Assembly: GCA_027491155.1 (NCBI GenBank)
Contig: JAIXWR010000043.1
Span: forward strand, 1-64,000
Reading direction: 5' to 3'
From: Verrucomicrobiaceae bacterium
Lineage (GTDB): Bacteria > Verrucomicrobiota > Verrucomicrobiia > Verrucomicrobiales > Akkermansiaceae
DNA: 64,000 nt
How positions within the stretch are numbered: position 1 is the first letter of the stretch; every line of letters begins with the position of its first letter. The notes beneath the pieces were generated by a model, which made no database searches, was not told where the DNA came from, and saw nothing but the letters and a program-made list of their open reading frames with translations. Position numbers and translations under genes: made by a program. Below, piece after piece: positions 23,601 to 30,369 of this stretch.

Positions 23601-25276
23601 GCGTCCAGCTCATCTCGCCGCCGCCGCACCACGATATCTATAGCATCGAGGACCTCGCGCAGCTGATCCACGACCTCAAGGAAGTGAACCCGCGCGCCCG
23701 CGTCACGGTCAAGCTGGTCGCCGAGACCGGCGTCGGCACCGTCGCCGCCGGCGTCGCCAAGGCAAGCGCCGACACCATCCTGATCTCCGGCCACGACGGC
23801 GGCACCGGCGCGTCCCCGCTTTCTTCCACCAAGCACGCCGGCTCCCCCTGGGAACTCGGCCTGTCGGAGGCCCAGCAAACGCTCCTCATCAACAACCTCC
23901 GCAACCGCGTCATCGTCCGCACCGACGGCGGCCTGCGCAACGGCAAGGACATCGTCACCGCCGCCATCCTCGGCGCGGAGGAATACAACTTCGGCACCAT
24001 CGCGATGATCGCCATGGGCTGCGTCTACGTCCGCAAGTGCCACCTGAACAACTGCCCGGTCGGCATCGCCACCACCGATCCGAAGTTCCGCGCCAAGTTC
24101 AAGGGCACCCCGGAAATGGTCATCAACTTCTTCGACGGCGTCGCCCGCGAGGCCCGCGAAATCATGGCCAAGCTCGGCGTCCGCACCCTCGACGAACTGA
24201 TCGGCCGCCCCGAGTTCCTCCGCCAGCGCGAGGTCCCCGGCCACCCGAAGGCCAACCTCATCGACCTCGGCGCGGTGCTCAAGGACGTGGTCCCCGACCT
24301 CGCCAAACACCACGGCGTCGCCCCGGAATCGATCGCCCGCACCTGCACCCAGCAGCGCAACGACGGTATTTCGAAGACGCCGCTCGACCTCCAGATCCTG
24401 CGCGATCTCGCCAAGGCCCTCGGCACCGGTGAAATCTCCGCCGACACCCCGGAATACGGACCGCTCGCGACCCCGGATTCGATCACGGAAGCGATCAAGG
24501 TCCTGCCCGACCGCCAGCCGGTCGAGCTGAGCTACGACATCGTCAACACCGACCGCAACATCGGCACCCGCCTGTCCGGACGCATCGCCGAGATCCACGG
24601 CGACCGCGGCTTCAACGGCCACACCGCCGTCACCCTCAAGCTCCGCGGCTCCGCCGGCCAATCGCTCGGCACCTTCCTGGTGTCCGGCGTGAAGATCGAG
24701 CTCACCGGCGAGGCGAACGACTACACCGGCAAGGGCATGGCCGCCGGCGAGATCGTGGTGAAGGTCTCCCCCGACGCGAAGTTCAACCCCGCGACCAACA
24801 CCATCCTCGGCAACACCTCGCTCTACGGCGCCACCGGCGGCTACCTCTACGGCAACGGCCGCGCCGGCGAACGCTTCGCGGTCCGAAACTCCGGCGCCAC
24901 CGCAGTGGTCGAAGGCGTGGGCGACCACGGCTGCGAATACATGACCAACGGCACCGTCGCCATCCTCGGCAAGACCGGGAAGAACTTCGGCGCGGGCATG
25001 TCCGGCGGCACCGCCTACGTCTACGACGTCGACGGCCGCCTCTACTCCCGCATCAACCCGGAGATGGTCGTGCCCCTGCCCGTCCAGCGCGCCCAGGACG
25101 TCGCCGAACTGAAGAAGCTGATCACCGACCACGCCGAAAAGACCGGCAGCCCGCACGCGAAAGCCCTGCTGGCCGATTGGGACAACAGCCTGAAGAAGTT
25201 CGTCCGCGTCATCGCCAAGGAACGCGCCGCCCTCGAAGCCGCCGAAGAGCAGCACGAGGCCGCTTCCACGCGCTGA
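20609..25276 (+). CDS. gltB: Glutamate synthase large subunit
   Basis: 1555 residues from the ATG at 20609. It moves the amide of glutamine to 2-oxoglutarate, giving two glutamates. Domains in order: a short propeptide of 25 residues, a class II amidotransferase starting at Cys26 (D-N-C-G-M-G), a central domain, an FMN-binding TIM barrel with the 3Fe-4S cysteines C1138, C1144 and C1149 (CVYVRKCHLNNCPVG), and a C-terminal GXGXG beta-helix domain. All key residues look intact. The NADPH-linked small subunit gene gltD is not beside it; it may be elsewhere, or the enzyme may use ferredoxin. A strong hairpin after the stop ends the transcript. Confidence 0.97.
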   Translation: MNPYYHPSTPLVPGSLHRLSAERDNCGMGAIAQIHGKRSYQVVEFALCSVCNMTHRGAVDADMKTGDGSGILSQIPYPIFLKAAAKLGTTLESESDLAVAVFFLPLNDDAGRKQLKAMAEEVVTKRGIGIIGWREVPVDPDALGKLALATRPHIEHLLLKKPAGWAADHFERQLFLCRRTIERQTKGLNGFYMPSFSSRLISYKGLAMPAALRAFYGDLQDSDFQTAISLYHQRFSTNTFPAWPLGQPFRMMCHNGEINTVEGNRNWMASREEFFQSEVWGDDVALLHDLMNEHESDSASLDHALEALVLSGRSLEHAMCMLVPPAYRNDEDISDDLRAFYQYNRSFSEPWDGPAGLVYTDGTKLCASLDRNGLRPSRYKLTEDGLLYIGSEAGAVIIDDSKVIRKGRLGPGQMLSVDTATGTVRNDREIKEALAKQKPYRQWIDENRLELRKFCSPEALAPAEDFAPLELSRQQVAHGISIEELDMVFPPMIKSAQEAVFSMGDDIPLAVLSTYPRLLFTYFKQRFAQVTNPPIDPIREWAVMSASAGLGPERNLLVETPEHCRIVNLESAILFEHQVDRLKHLDEQGFPAQVLDITWPFAAGAAGLKVRLDELCAEAAAAVEKGVSILILSDRAASPGRVPIPATLATGTVHHFLNRVRKRMRCSIVLESGEVRDTHQVSCAFGFGATAVCPYLGYATVRQLVAMDAGKGKLDGISVEKAMANYAKALEKGLLKIMSKMGISVLNSYQGAQIFEAIGIGKEVIDFAFTGVQSKVGGIGFAEIAEESLIRHRAAFETEVPAGETLNLGDPGYNRFRKSGERHAWTTDVIKNFHTFVKSGKAEDYDDYVKVQLETTPVAIKDLFEFVPAASGPIPIDEVEPVENIRRRFTTAAMSLGALSPEAHETLAIAMNRIGGKSDSGEGGEDAVRYKPYANGDFARSWIKQVASGRFGVSAHYLVNADELEIKMAQGAKPGEGGQLPGQKVNALIARLRHTQPGVQLISPPPHHDIYSIEDLAQLIHDLKEVNPRARVTVKLVAETGVGTVAAGVAKASADTILISGHDGGTGASPLSSTKHAGSPWELGLSEAQQTLLINNLRNRVIVRTDGGLRNGKDIVTAAILGAEEYNFGTIAMIAMGCVYVRKCHLNNCPVGIATTDPKFRAKFKGTPEMVINFFDGVAREAREIMAKLGVRTLDELIGRPEFLRQREVPGHPKANLIDLGAVLKDVVPDLAKHHGVAPESIARTCTQQRNDGISKTPLDLQILRDLAKALGTGEISADTPEYGPLATPDSITEAIKVLPDRQPVELSYDIVNTDRNIGTRLSGRIAEIHGDRGFNGHTAVTLKLRGSAGQSLGTFLVSGVKIELTGEANDYTGKGMAAGEIVVKVSPDAKFNPATNTILGNTSLYGATGGYLYGNGRAGERFAVRNSGATAVVEGVGDHGCEYMTNGTVAILGKTGKNFGAGMSGGTAYVYDVDGRLYSRINPEMVVPLPVQRAQDVAELKKLITDHAEKTGSPHAKALLADWDNSLKKFVRVIAKERAALEAAEEQHEAASTR

Positions 25277-25297
25277 AGCCTTCCGTTCCGATTCCAT

Positions 25298-25334
25298 GGC
25301 CGGAGTCCGGGACACCCCCGGCTCCGGCCTTATT
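25298..25334 (+). terminator. Intrinsic terminator after gltB
   Basis: GGCCGGAG at 25298-25305 pairs with CTCCGGCC at 25322-25329, extended inside by CCGGG/CCCGG after one mismatch, and is followed by TTATT. It lies between convergent genes, 21 bases after the gltB stop, and could serve both strands. Confidence 0.7.
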
Positions 25335-25354
25335 CGTCCCCGTCGCCCTCAGCG

Positions 25355-25786
25355 TCAGGAATGCACTAGCATCCCCGCGGCGAGCACCGCGCGCATCGAC
25401 CACAGGACCGTCCGGATCCAGTTGCCGCACACCAGCCGCCGGTGGGCCGCGGCGTCGAAGCCCCGCTCCAGCCGCCGGTGCAAGGGCACCTGGACCAATG
25501 CCGTGCTCAGCCAGATCGCGCCTAACAGCAACAGCCCGCCCCAGGCCATGGCACCGCCGGGCGACCACGCGAGGAGCATCGCGAGCGCGAGTTCGAGCAG
25601 CATCGGCGGCCCGACCACCCAGCCGGTCCGCCACGTGTTCCGTTGTTCGTAGCGGGCGAACTCCGCCTGTCCCACGCGGCTGAAGAGCGGGTAATGCACG
25701 ACTTGCACGAACCAGATCAGCCCGGTCATGAAGCCGGTGACCAAGGCATGGCCCGCAAGCACCCAGCGGAGCAGTTCCGGAGTCAT
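25355..25786 (-). CDS. Small four-helix membrane protein of unknown function
   Basis: 143 residues from the ATG at 25786, whose first bases overlap the mnmA stop in an ATGA junction. Four hydrophobic helices are visible, at about residues 8-28, 50-68, 70-90 and 115-135. The landmarks are IWFVQVVHYPLF and, after a polar loop, RTGWVVGPPMLLELALAMLL. Similar short proteins are found in many bacteria without a known function, as far as I recall. The overlap with mnmA means co-translation, but a link in function to tRNA thiolation is not implied. Confidence 0.7.
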   Translation of the reverse strand: MTPELLRWVLAGHALVTGFMTGLIWFVQVVHYPLFSRVGQAEFARYEQRNTWRTGWVVGPPMLLELALAMLLAWSPGGAMAWGGLLLLGAIWLSTALVQVPLHRRLERGFDAAAHRRLVCGNWIRTVLWSMRAVLAAGMLVHS

Positions 25787-26889
25787 CGCGAACCCTCCGC
25801 CGTTTCCAGATTCCGCACCTCCTCGAACACCCCGCCGCCGAGCAGGCGGCCGCCGTCGTAGAACGCGCAGATTTGGCCCGGGGCGATCGCCCGCTGCGGA
25901 GATTGAAAGCGGAGCTCCAGCCTGCCGTCGCCGCGCGGCACCACGTCCGCCCGCTCCGCCTTCGCCCGGTAGCGCGGCTGGGCCTCGACCCGGCACGGCC
26001 GGTCGAAGGCATGGCCGATGGTCGAGACGCTGCCGATCACGCACTCGCGGGCATAGAGCCCCGGCGTGCCGCTTTCATCCCAGCCGACCACCAGCCGGTT
26101 CCTTTCCAGATCCTTCCCCACCACGACATAGGCCATGCCCTCGCGCGGCGAGGCGACCCCGTGACCCTTGCGTTGTCCCAGGGTGTAAAGATGCAGCCCT
26201 CGGTGCTCGCCCAGCACCTTGCCGGAAGGATCGACGATCTCGCCCGGCCGGTCGGGGATGTAATGCCGGATGAAGTCGCTCATCTTGATCTCGCCGATGA
26301 AGCAGATCCCCTGGCTGTCCTTCTTCCCCGCCGTCGGCAGGCCGTGCCGGCGCGCCACCTCGCGGACCTCCGGCTTCAAGAGCTCGCCGGCCGGGAACAT
26401 CGCGTGCGCGGCCTGGAACTCGGTCATCAGCGCGAGGAAGTAGCTCTGGTCCTTGTTCGGATCCGCGCCACGGAGGATCGCCGGCCGGCCGTCGGCAAGC
26501 GTCCGCCGCCGGGCATAGTGACCGGTCGCCACCGCTTCGAAGCCCTGCTCCAGCGCGTAGTCGAGGAAGACCCCGAACTTCATCTCGCGGTTGCACCAGA
26601 CGTCGGGGTTCGGCGTGATGCCGCTGCGGTAGCCTTCGACGAGATAGTCGACGATCCGCTCCTTGTACTGGTCGATCAGGTCCACCACGCGGAACTCGAT
26701 CCCGAGCGTTCGTGCCACGGCCAAGGCGTCTTCCAGATCGCTCTCCCACGGGCAGTCGCCGGGCAGGCCTTCGGCGTTGATCCAGTTCTTCATGAAGCCG
26801 CCGGTGACCTCGTGCCCCTGCTCGATCAACAGGGCGGCGGCGGCGGAGCTGTCAACCCCGCCGGAAAGTCCCACCAGCACCTTCGCCAT
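25783..26889 (-). CDS. mnmA: tRNA-specific 2-thiouridylase MnmA
   Basis: 368 residues from the ATG at 26889. It adds sulfur to uridine 34 of tRNA for Lys, Glu and Gln, using sulfur relayed from a cysteine desulfurase and ATP to activate the base. The PP-loop GLSGGVDSS is at residues 7-15. The two catalytic cysteines are C99 (NPDVWCNREMKFG) and C196 (DSQGICFIG), both present. The central and C-terminal beta-barrel domains are complete. The start was placed directly before MAKVLVGLSGG; a more upstream start would add an unconserved leader. The next gene overlaps its stop by four bases. Confidence 0.97.
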   Translation of the reverse strand: MAKVLVGLSGGVDSSAAAALLIEQGHEVTGGFMKNWINAEGLPGDCPWESDLEDALAVARTLGIEFRVVDLIDQYKERIVDYLVEGYRSGITPNPDVWCNREMKFGVFLDYALEQGFEAVATGHYARRRTLADGRPAILRGADPNKDQSYFLALMTEFQAAHAMFPAGELLKPEVREVARRHGLPTAGKKDSQGICFIGEIKMSDFIRHYIPDRPGEIVDPSGKVLGEHRGLHLYTLGQRKGHGVASPREGMAYVVVGKDLERNRLVVGWDESGTPGLYARECVIGSVSTIGHAFDRPCRVEAQPRYRAKAERADVVPRGDGRLELRFQSPQRAIAPGQICAFYDGGRLLGGGVFEEVRNLETAEGSR

Positions 26890-26933
26890 GCCCGGAGTGG
26901 TAGGTCGCGAGGATGAAGTGCCAAGTGCCAAAT

Positions 26934-28130
26934 TCAGCCGAAGTCGCCGGCGAACTTCACCACGTCCTGGAGCAGCGGCTTGTCCGGCGCGCAGGCCAGC
27001 GCCATGCCGTCGAGATACATCAGGCTCTTGATCACCGGGAAGGCTCCCGCCGGGAACTCGAGCCCGCTTTCCACCGCCAGACGGATGGTCCGCATCATCC
27101 GCGTGGTCAGGCTTTGGGCACCCACCGGCAGGCCGGCGAAGCCGCGGTGCAGGTCGGTCAGCCGCTTGCGGAAAATCTCCGGATCCGGAAGGGGCGAAAG
27201 CGACAGCGACTCCAGCTCCCTTGCCGCGCCCGCGGCATCGTCCTCGCCGAGCCGGCAGAGAAACGAGAGGAGCCCGCGGGTGAAGCGCGGATCGACGCGT
27301 TCGACGTTGGCGTTGTCGATGAACCAGAAGCGCTCCCCGTCGTGGAAGAGGTTCCCGGGATGGAAGTCGCCGTGGAACTCGCCGCGGAAGAACAGGAAGT
27401 AGCCGTGGATCCGGAACAGCATCAGCAGCGAGTCGTAGCCGAATCGCCCCTGCTGAAGCAGCGTCCGCACGCTGGGTGCCGCGATGAATTCCGAAACCAG
27501 GATGCGCGGGCCGCAGAACCCCTCGTGGACCCTTGGAAAGGCCAGACGGCCGAGGTGCGGCAGTCGCGCGGCACCTGCGTCGCGGAGCCGTTCCAGGTCC
27601 CGGCTCCCGCGGGCCTCCGCCATCAGGTCCATCTCGGTCTCGGTCGTCCGCACGATCGCATCGAGCGTCCCCAGCGGATCGGCGAGACGTTGCAAGCGGG
27701 GATAAAAGAACAGCGCGACCCGTGCGAGACGCCGGACGACCGCGGCGTCCCGCCGGAAGGAATCGGCATGGTCGGCCCGCAGCAGCTTGACCACGACTTC
27801 ACGACCGTCCTTCAGCCGGGCGCGGTGGACCTGGCCCAGCGAGGCGGCCGCCAACGGTTCCTCGTCCAGAACCTCCAGCGCATCCTTCAAGTCCTGCCCC
27901 GCTTCCCGTTCGAATGCCCGGCGGAACTCGCCGGGGGCCATCGGCGAGGCCTGCTCGTAGAGGGTCGCGAGCTTCGCCGCCTTCGCCGGGCCGATCAGAT
28001 CGCCGCGCACCGCATACATCTGGGCGATCTTCACCGCCAGCAGGCCGGAGGACTCGATCTCGCGGGCATCGAGCCTCTCCACCGGCCCGAAGATCCGGAG
28101 GAAAAGGCGAATGAAAACCCAGGCGCGCAC
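26934..28130 (-). CDS. AarF/UbiB (ABC1) family atypical kinase with altered motifs
   Basis: About 398 residues from a GTG at 28130; a GTG at 28235 would add 35 unconserved Arg/Cys-rich residues and nearly abut the divergent opgG start. Family landmarks: the K-x-G-Q segment appears as KIAQMYAVRGDL, the Ala-rich nucleotide loop as LAAASLGQVHRA, then VVVKLL with the ion-pair Lys, the E-x-D motif as TEMDLMAEA, the catalytic HGDFHPGNL, and the metal-binding site as FIDNANV in place of D-F-G. UbiB-type proteins help make ubiquinone or control other isoprenoid lipids. Neither a typical C-terminal membrane anchor nor neighbouring ubiquinone genes are seen, so the role is uncertain. Confidence 0.8.
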   Translation of the reverse strand: MRAWVFIRLFLRIFGPVERLDAREIESSGLLAVKIAQMYAVRGDLIGPAKAAKLATLYEQASPMAPGEFRRAFEREAGQDLKDALEVLDEEPLAAASLGQVHRARLKDGREVVVKLLRADHADSFRRDAAVVRRLARVALFFYPRLQRLADPLGTLDAIVRTTETEMDLMAEARGSRDLERLRDAGAARLPHLGRLAFPRVHEGFCGPRILVSEFIAAPSVRTLLQQGRFGYDSLLMLFRIHGYFLFFRGEFHGDFHPGNLFHDGERFWFIDNANVERVDPRFTRGLLSFLCRLGEDDAAGAARELESLSLSPLPDPEIFRKRLTDLHRGFAGLPVGAQSLTTRMMRTIRLAVESGLEFPAGAFPVIKSLMYLDGMALACAPDKPLLQDVVKFAGDFG

Positions 28131-28240
28131 GACCGAAACTGGAGGCAAGCCGGGCGGAATCAACCCGCGCCTACAGCAAAATCTGCGGAATCTTGCAAGG
28201 GGACCGCATCCCGCGGATTGACAGTCCCGTGACACCGGAT

Positions 28241-29803
28241 ATGCGCTGGCTTGTGGTTCACCGTATCTCCTGTCTGACAGCCTTCCTTTTGTTGGCCGGC
28301 CCCGTTTGCGCCCAGATCTGGGAGCGCGAGGACGTCACCTTCGAAAAAATCGAGGCCAAGGCCAAGGAACTTGCCGGCCAGCCCTACGCCGCGCCGGACA
28401 AGGAGGCGCTGCCCGGGTGGATGAAACAACTCAGTTACGACCAGTACCGCGACATCCGCTTCGTCCCGGAGCACGCCCTGTGGTCGGCCGAGAACCTGCC
28501 CTTCCGCGCGATGCTCTTCCACCCCGGCTACCTGTTCCGGGAGCCGGTGTCGGTCAACGAGTTCACCGATACCCACCAGCAGCGGATCCGGCTTTCGGAA
28601 GCCCTGTTCCACTACGGCCCGCTGGTCGGCCAGCGCGGCGAGTTGCCGCCCGATGCCGGATTCGCCGGCCTGCGCCTCCACGCCCGGCTGAACAAGCCGG
28701 ACTACTTCGACGAACTCGCCGTCTTCCAGGGCGCGAGCTACTGGCGCGCCCTCGGCAAGGACCAGCGTTACGGCATTTCCTCGCGGGGCATCGCGATCGA
28801 CACCGGTGCGGACGGCGTCGCGGAGGAGTTCCCCTTGTTCCGCGAGTTCTGGCTGCGCAAGCCGGGGTCCGGCGACCAGGCGGCGATGCTGCTCGCGCTG
28901 CTGGACGGCCCCTCGGTCACGGGTGCCTACGGCTTCTTCATCCAGCCGGGCGACGACACGGTGATGACCGTCCGCGCCGTGCTCTTCCCGCGCAAGGCGG
29001 CCAAGCGCTTCGGGCTCGCCCCGATGTCGAGCATGTTCTGGTTCGGCGAGAACTCGAAGCGGCGCTTCGACGACTTCCGGCCGGAAGTCCACGACTCCGA
29101 CGGCCTGGCGATCCACATGGGCAGCGGCGAGCGGATCTGGCGCCCGCTGGCGAACGACAGCGGCAAGCTCGAGTTCAGCTTCTTCGCCATGGACAAGTGC
29201 GCGGGCTTCGGCTTGCTCCAGCGCGACCGCCGCTTCTCCGCCTATGAGGACGGCGAGGCCGCCTATCATCACCGGCCCTCCCTTTGGATCGAGCCCACCG
29301 GTGAATGGGGCGCGGGCAAGGTGATGCTGATGGAGATCCCCACCGGCAACGAACTCGCCGACAACATCGTGGCCCTCTGGGAGCCCGCCCGCACCCCGCA
29401 ACCGGGCGAGCGGTTCGAGATTTCCTACAAGCAGCACTGGACCATGGAAGCGGATCCCGCTGGAGCCGGCGGCCGCGTCGTGGCGACCCGCACCGGCCTG
29501 CACGACTGGCAACCGGAACAGCGGACGATGGCGGTCGAGTTCGCCGGCGGGAAGCTGGACCAGTGGCAAGGCGATCCGCCGGAAGCGGTGGTCACCGTGG
29601 TCGGCGAGCATGCCGCCAAGGTGAAGATCCAGGGCCTGACGGTGCAGCCGCTGCCCGAAGGGCGCTGGCGCGTGGCCTTCCAGATCGCCCCCGCCGCGGA
29701 GGGCGGCAAGCTGGCGGACCTGGGCCCGCAGGAGTTGCGTTGCTGCCTGAAAAAAGGAGAGGATTTCCTGACCGAGACATGGGCCTACCGTATCACCCCT
29801 TAG
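28241..29803 (+). CDS. opgG: Periplasmic glucan biosynthesis protein OpgG/OpgD
   Basis: 520 residues from the ATG at 28241, which begins a signal peptide (CLTAFLLLAGPVCAQ). The mature protein matches the OpgG family throughout: FEKIEAKAKELAGQPY, LSYDQYRDIRF, FHPGYLF, the central beta-sandwich with SYWRALG and YGISSRGIAI, and the C-terminal Ig-like domain. It works in the periplasm in making or trimming osmoregulated periplasmic glucans; family members have recently been described as beta-1,2-glucan-cleaving enzymes. The operon continues with a small membrane protein and opgH, which supports the call. It is divergent from the kinase gene. Confidence 0.93.
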   Translation: MRWLVVHRISCLTAFLLLAGPVCAQIWEREDVTFEKIEAKAKELAGQPYAAPDKEALPGWMKQLSYDQYRDIRFVPEHALWSAENLPFRAMLFHPGYLFREPVSVNEFTDTHQQRIRLSEALFHYGPLVGQRGELPPDAGFAGLRLHARLNKPDYFDELAVFQGASYWRALGKDQRYGISSRGIAIDTGADGVAEEFPLFREFWLRKPGSGDQAAMLLALLDGPSVTGAYGFFIQPGDDTVMTVRAVLFPRKAAKRFGLAPMSSMFWFGENSKRRFDDFRPEVHDSDGLAIHMGSGERIWRPLANDSGKLEFSFFAMDKCAGFGLLQRDRRFSAYEDGEAAYHHRPSLWIEPTGEWGAGKVMLMEIPTGNELADNIVALWEPARTPQPGERFEISYKQHWTMEADPAGAGGRVVATRTGLHDWQPEQRTMAVEFAGGKLDQWQGDPPEAVVTVVGEHAAKVKIQGLTVQPLPEGRWRVAFQIAPAAEGGKLADLGPQELRCCLKKGEDFLTETWAYRITP

Positions 29804-30369
29804 AAACCCTGCGCCCGCTCAGCGAGACCGAGCTTTCCGAGTGGGAGGAGGCCTACGCGGCGGTGGAAGCCTACCTGCAGGCCCTCCGCCTCCGCAACCG
29901 GCTGCTCGTCGCCGAGTTGGTCCGCGCCATCCTCTGGCGCGCCTCCGCTCGCGGCGCGACCGAGCCCGGCGTGCCGGCCCGCGTGCTGGCGATGGAGGAA
30001 ACCCTCAGCGAGATCGCGAGCTGGACCCAGGACGTGCTCGACGAGCCCCTTGAAAACCGCCGGCTCGCCGCTCGCGGCCGACTTGCCCTGCTGCTCGCCG
30101 ACATGCCGGGCCAATGGCAGGGCGTGTTCCTGACACCGAAGCCCTGGCCGCCGGCCTTCACCGACGCGATGCGCAAGTCCTACCTCGCCGCCGGACCGCG
30201 CTTCGCCAAGCTCACCATGGTTCCGAAGCCGCTCGAGCTGAACGTCATCGGCGAAGGAGCCGCCCAGTGGTGGGAAACCATGGACCGCCGGCCGATCGTC
30301 CGGAAGATGTTCGCCTTGTTCCTGCTCGGGCTGATCGGCACCGCCCTCTGGTTCTTCTTCCTCAAGTGA
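29779..30369 (+). CDS. Small membrane-anchored protein between opgG and opgH
   Basis: 196 residues from the ATG at 29779, which overlaps the end of opgG by 25 bases; its stop overlaps the opgH start by one base (TGATG). The N-terminal 160 residues are largely helical and polar, with SETELSEWEEAYAAVEAYLQALRLRNRLL and a segment AMEETLSEIASWTQDVLDEPLENR. A single hydrophobic helix at the extreme C-terminus (FALFLLGLIGTALWFFFL) makes it a tail-anchored protein facing the cytoplasm. The classical opgGH operon has no such gene. Tight overlaps on both sides suggest it works with OpgH, perhaps as a regulator of the glucosyltransferase. I do not recognise the family. Confidence 0.75.
   Translation: MGLPYHPLETLRPLSETELSEWEEAYAAVEAYLQALRLRNRLLVAELVRAILWRASARGATEPGVPARVLAMEETLSEIASWTQDVLDEPLENRRLAARGRLALLLADMPGQWQGVFLTPKPWPPAFTDAMRKSYLAAGPRFAKLTMVPKPLELNVIGEGAAQWWETMDRRPIVRKMFALFLLGLIGTALWFFFLK

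Noticed and set aside
20333-25315. A 1660-codon open frame antisense to gltB
   Set aside because: High-GC genes with biased codon use often leave long open frames on the other strand. Its translation has low complexity (Gly, Asp, Val, Ala-rich) and no motif, while the plus strand encodes a complete gltB.
29305-29778. An upstream extension of the gene between opgG and opgH
   Set aside because: The extra frame lies fully inside opgG and its translation is Arg/Gly/Pro-rich without motifs; the ATG at 29779 is a better start.
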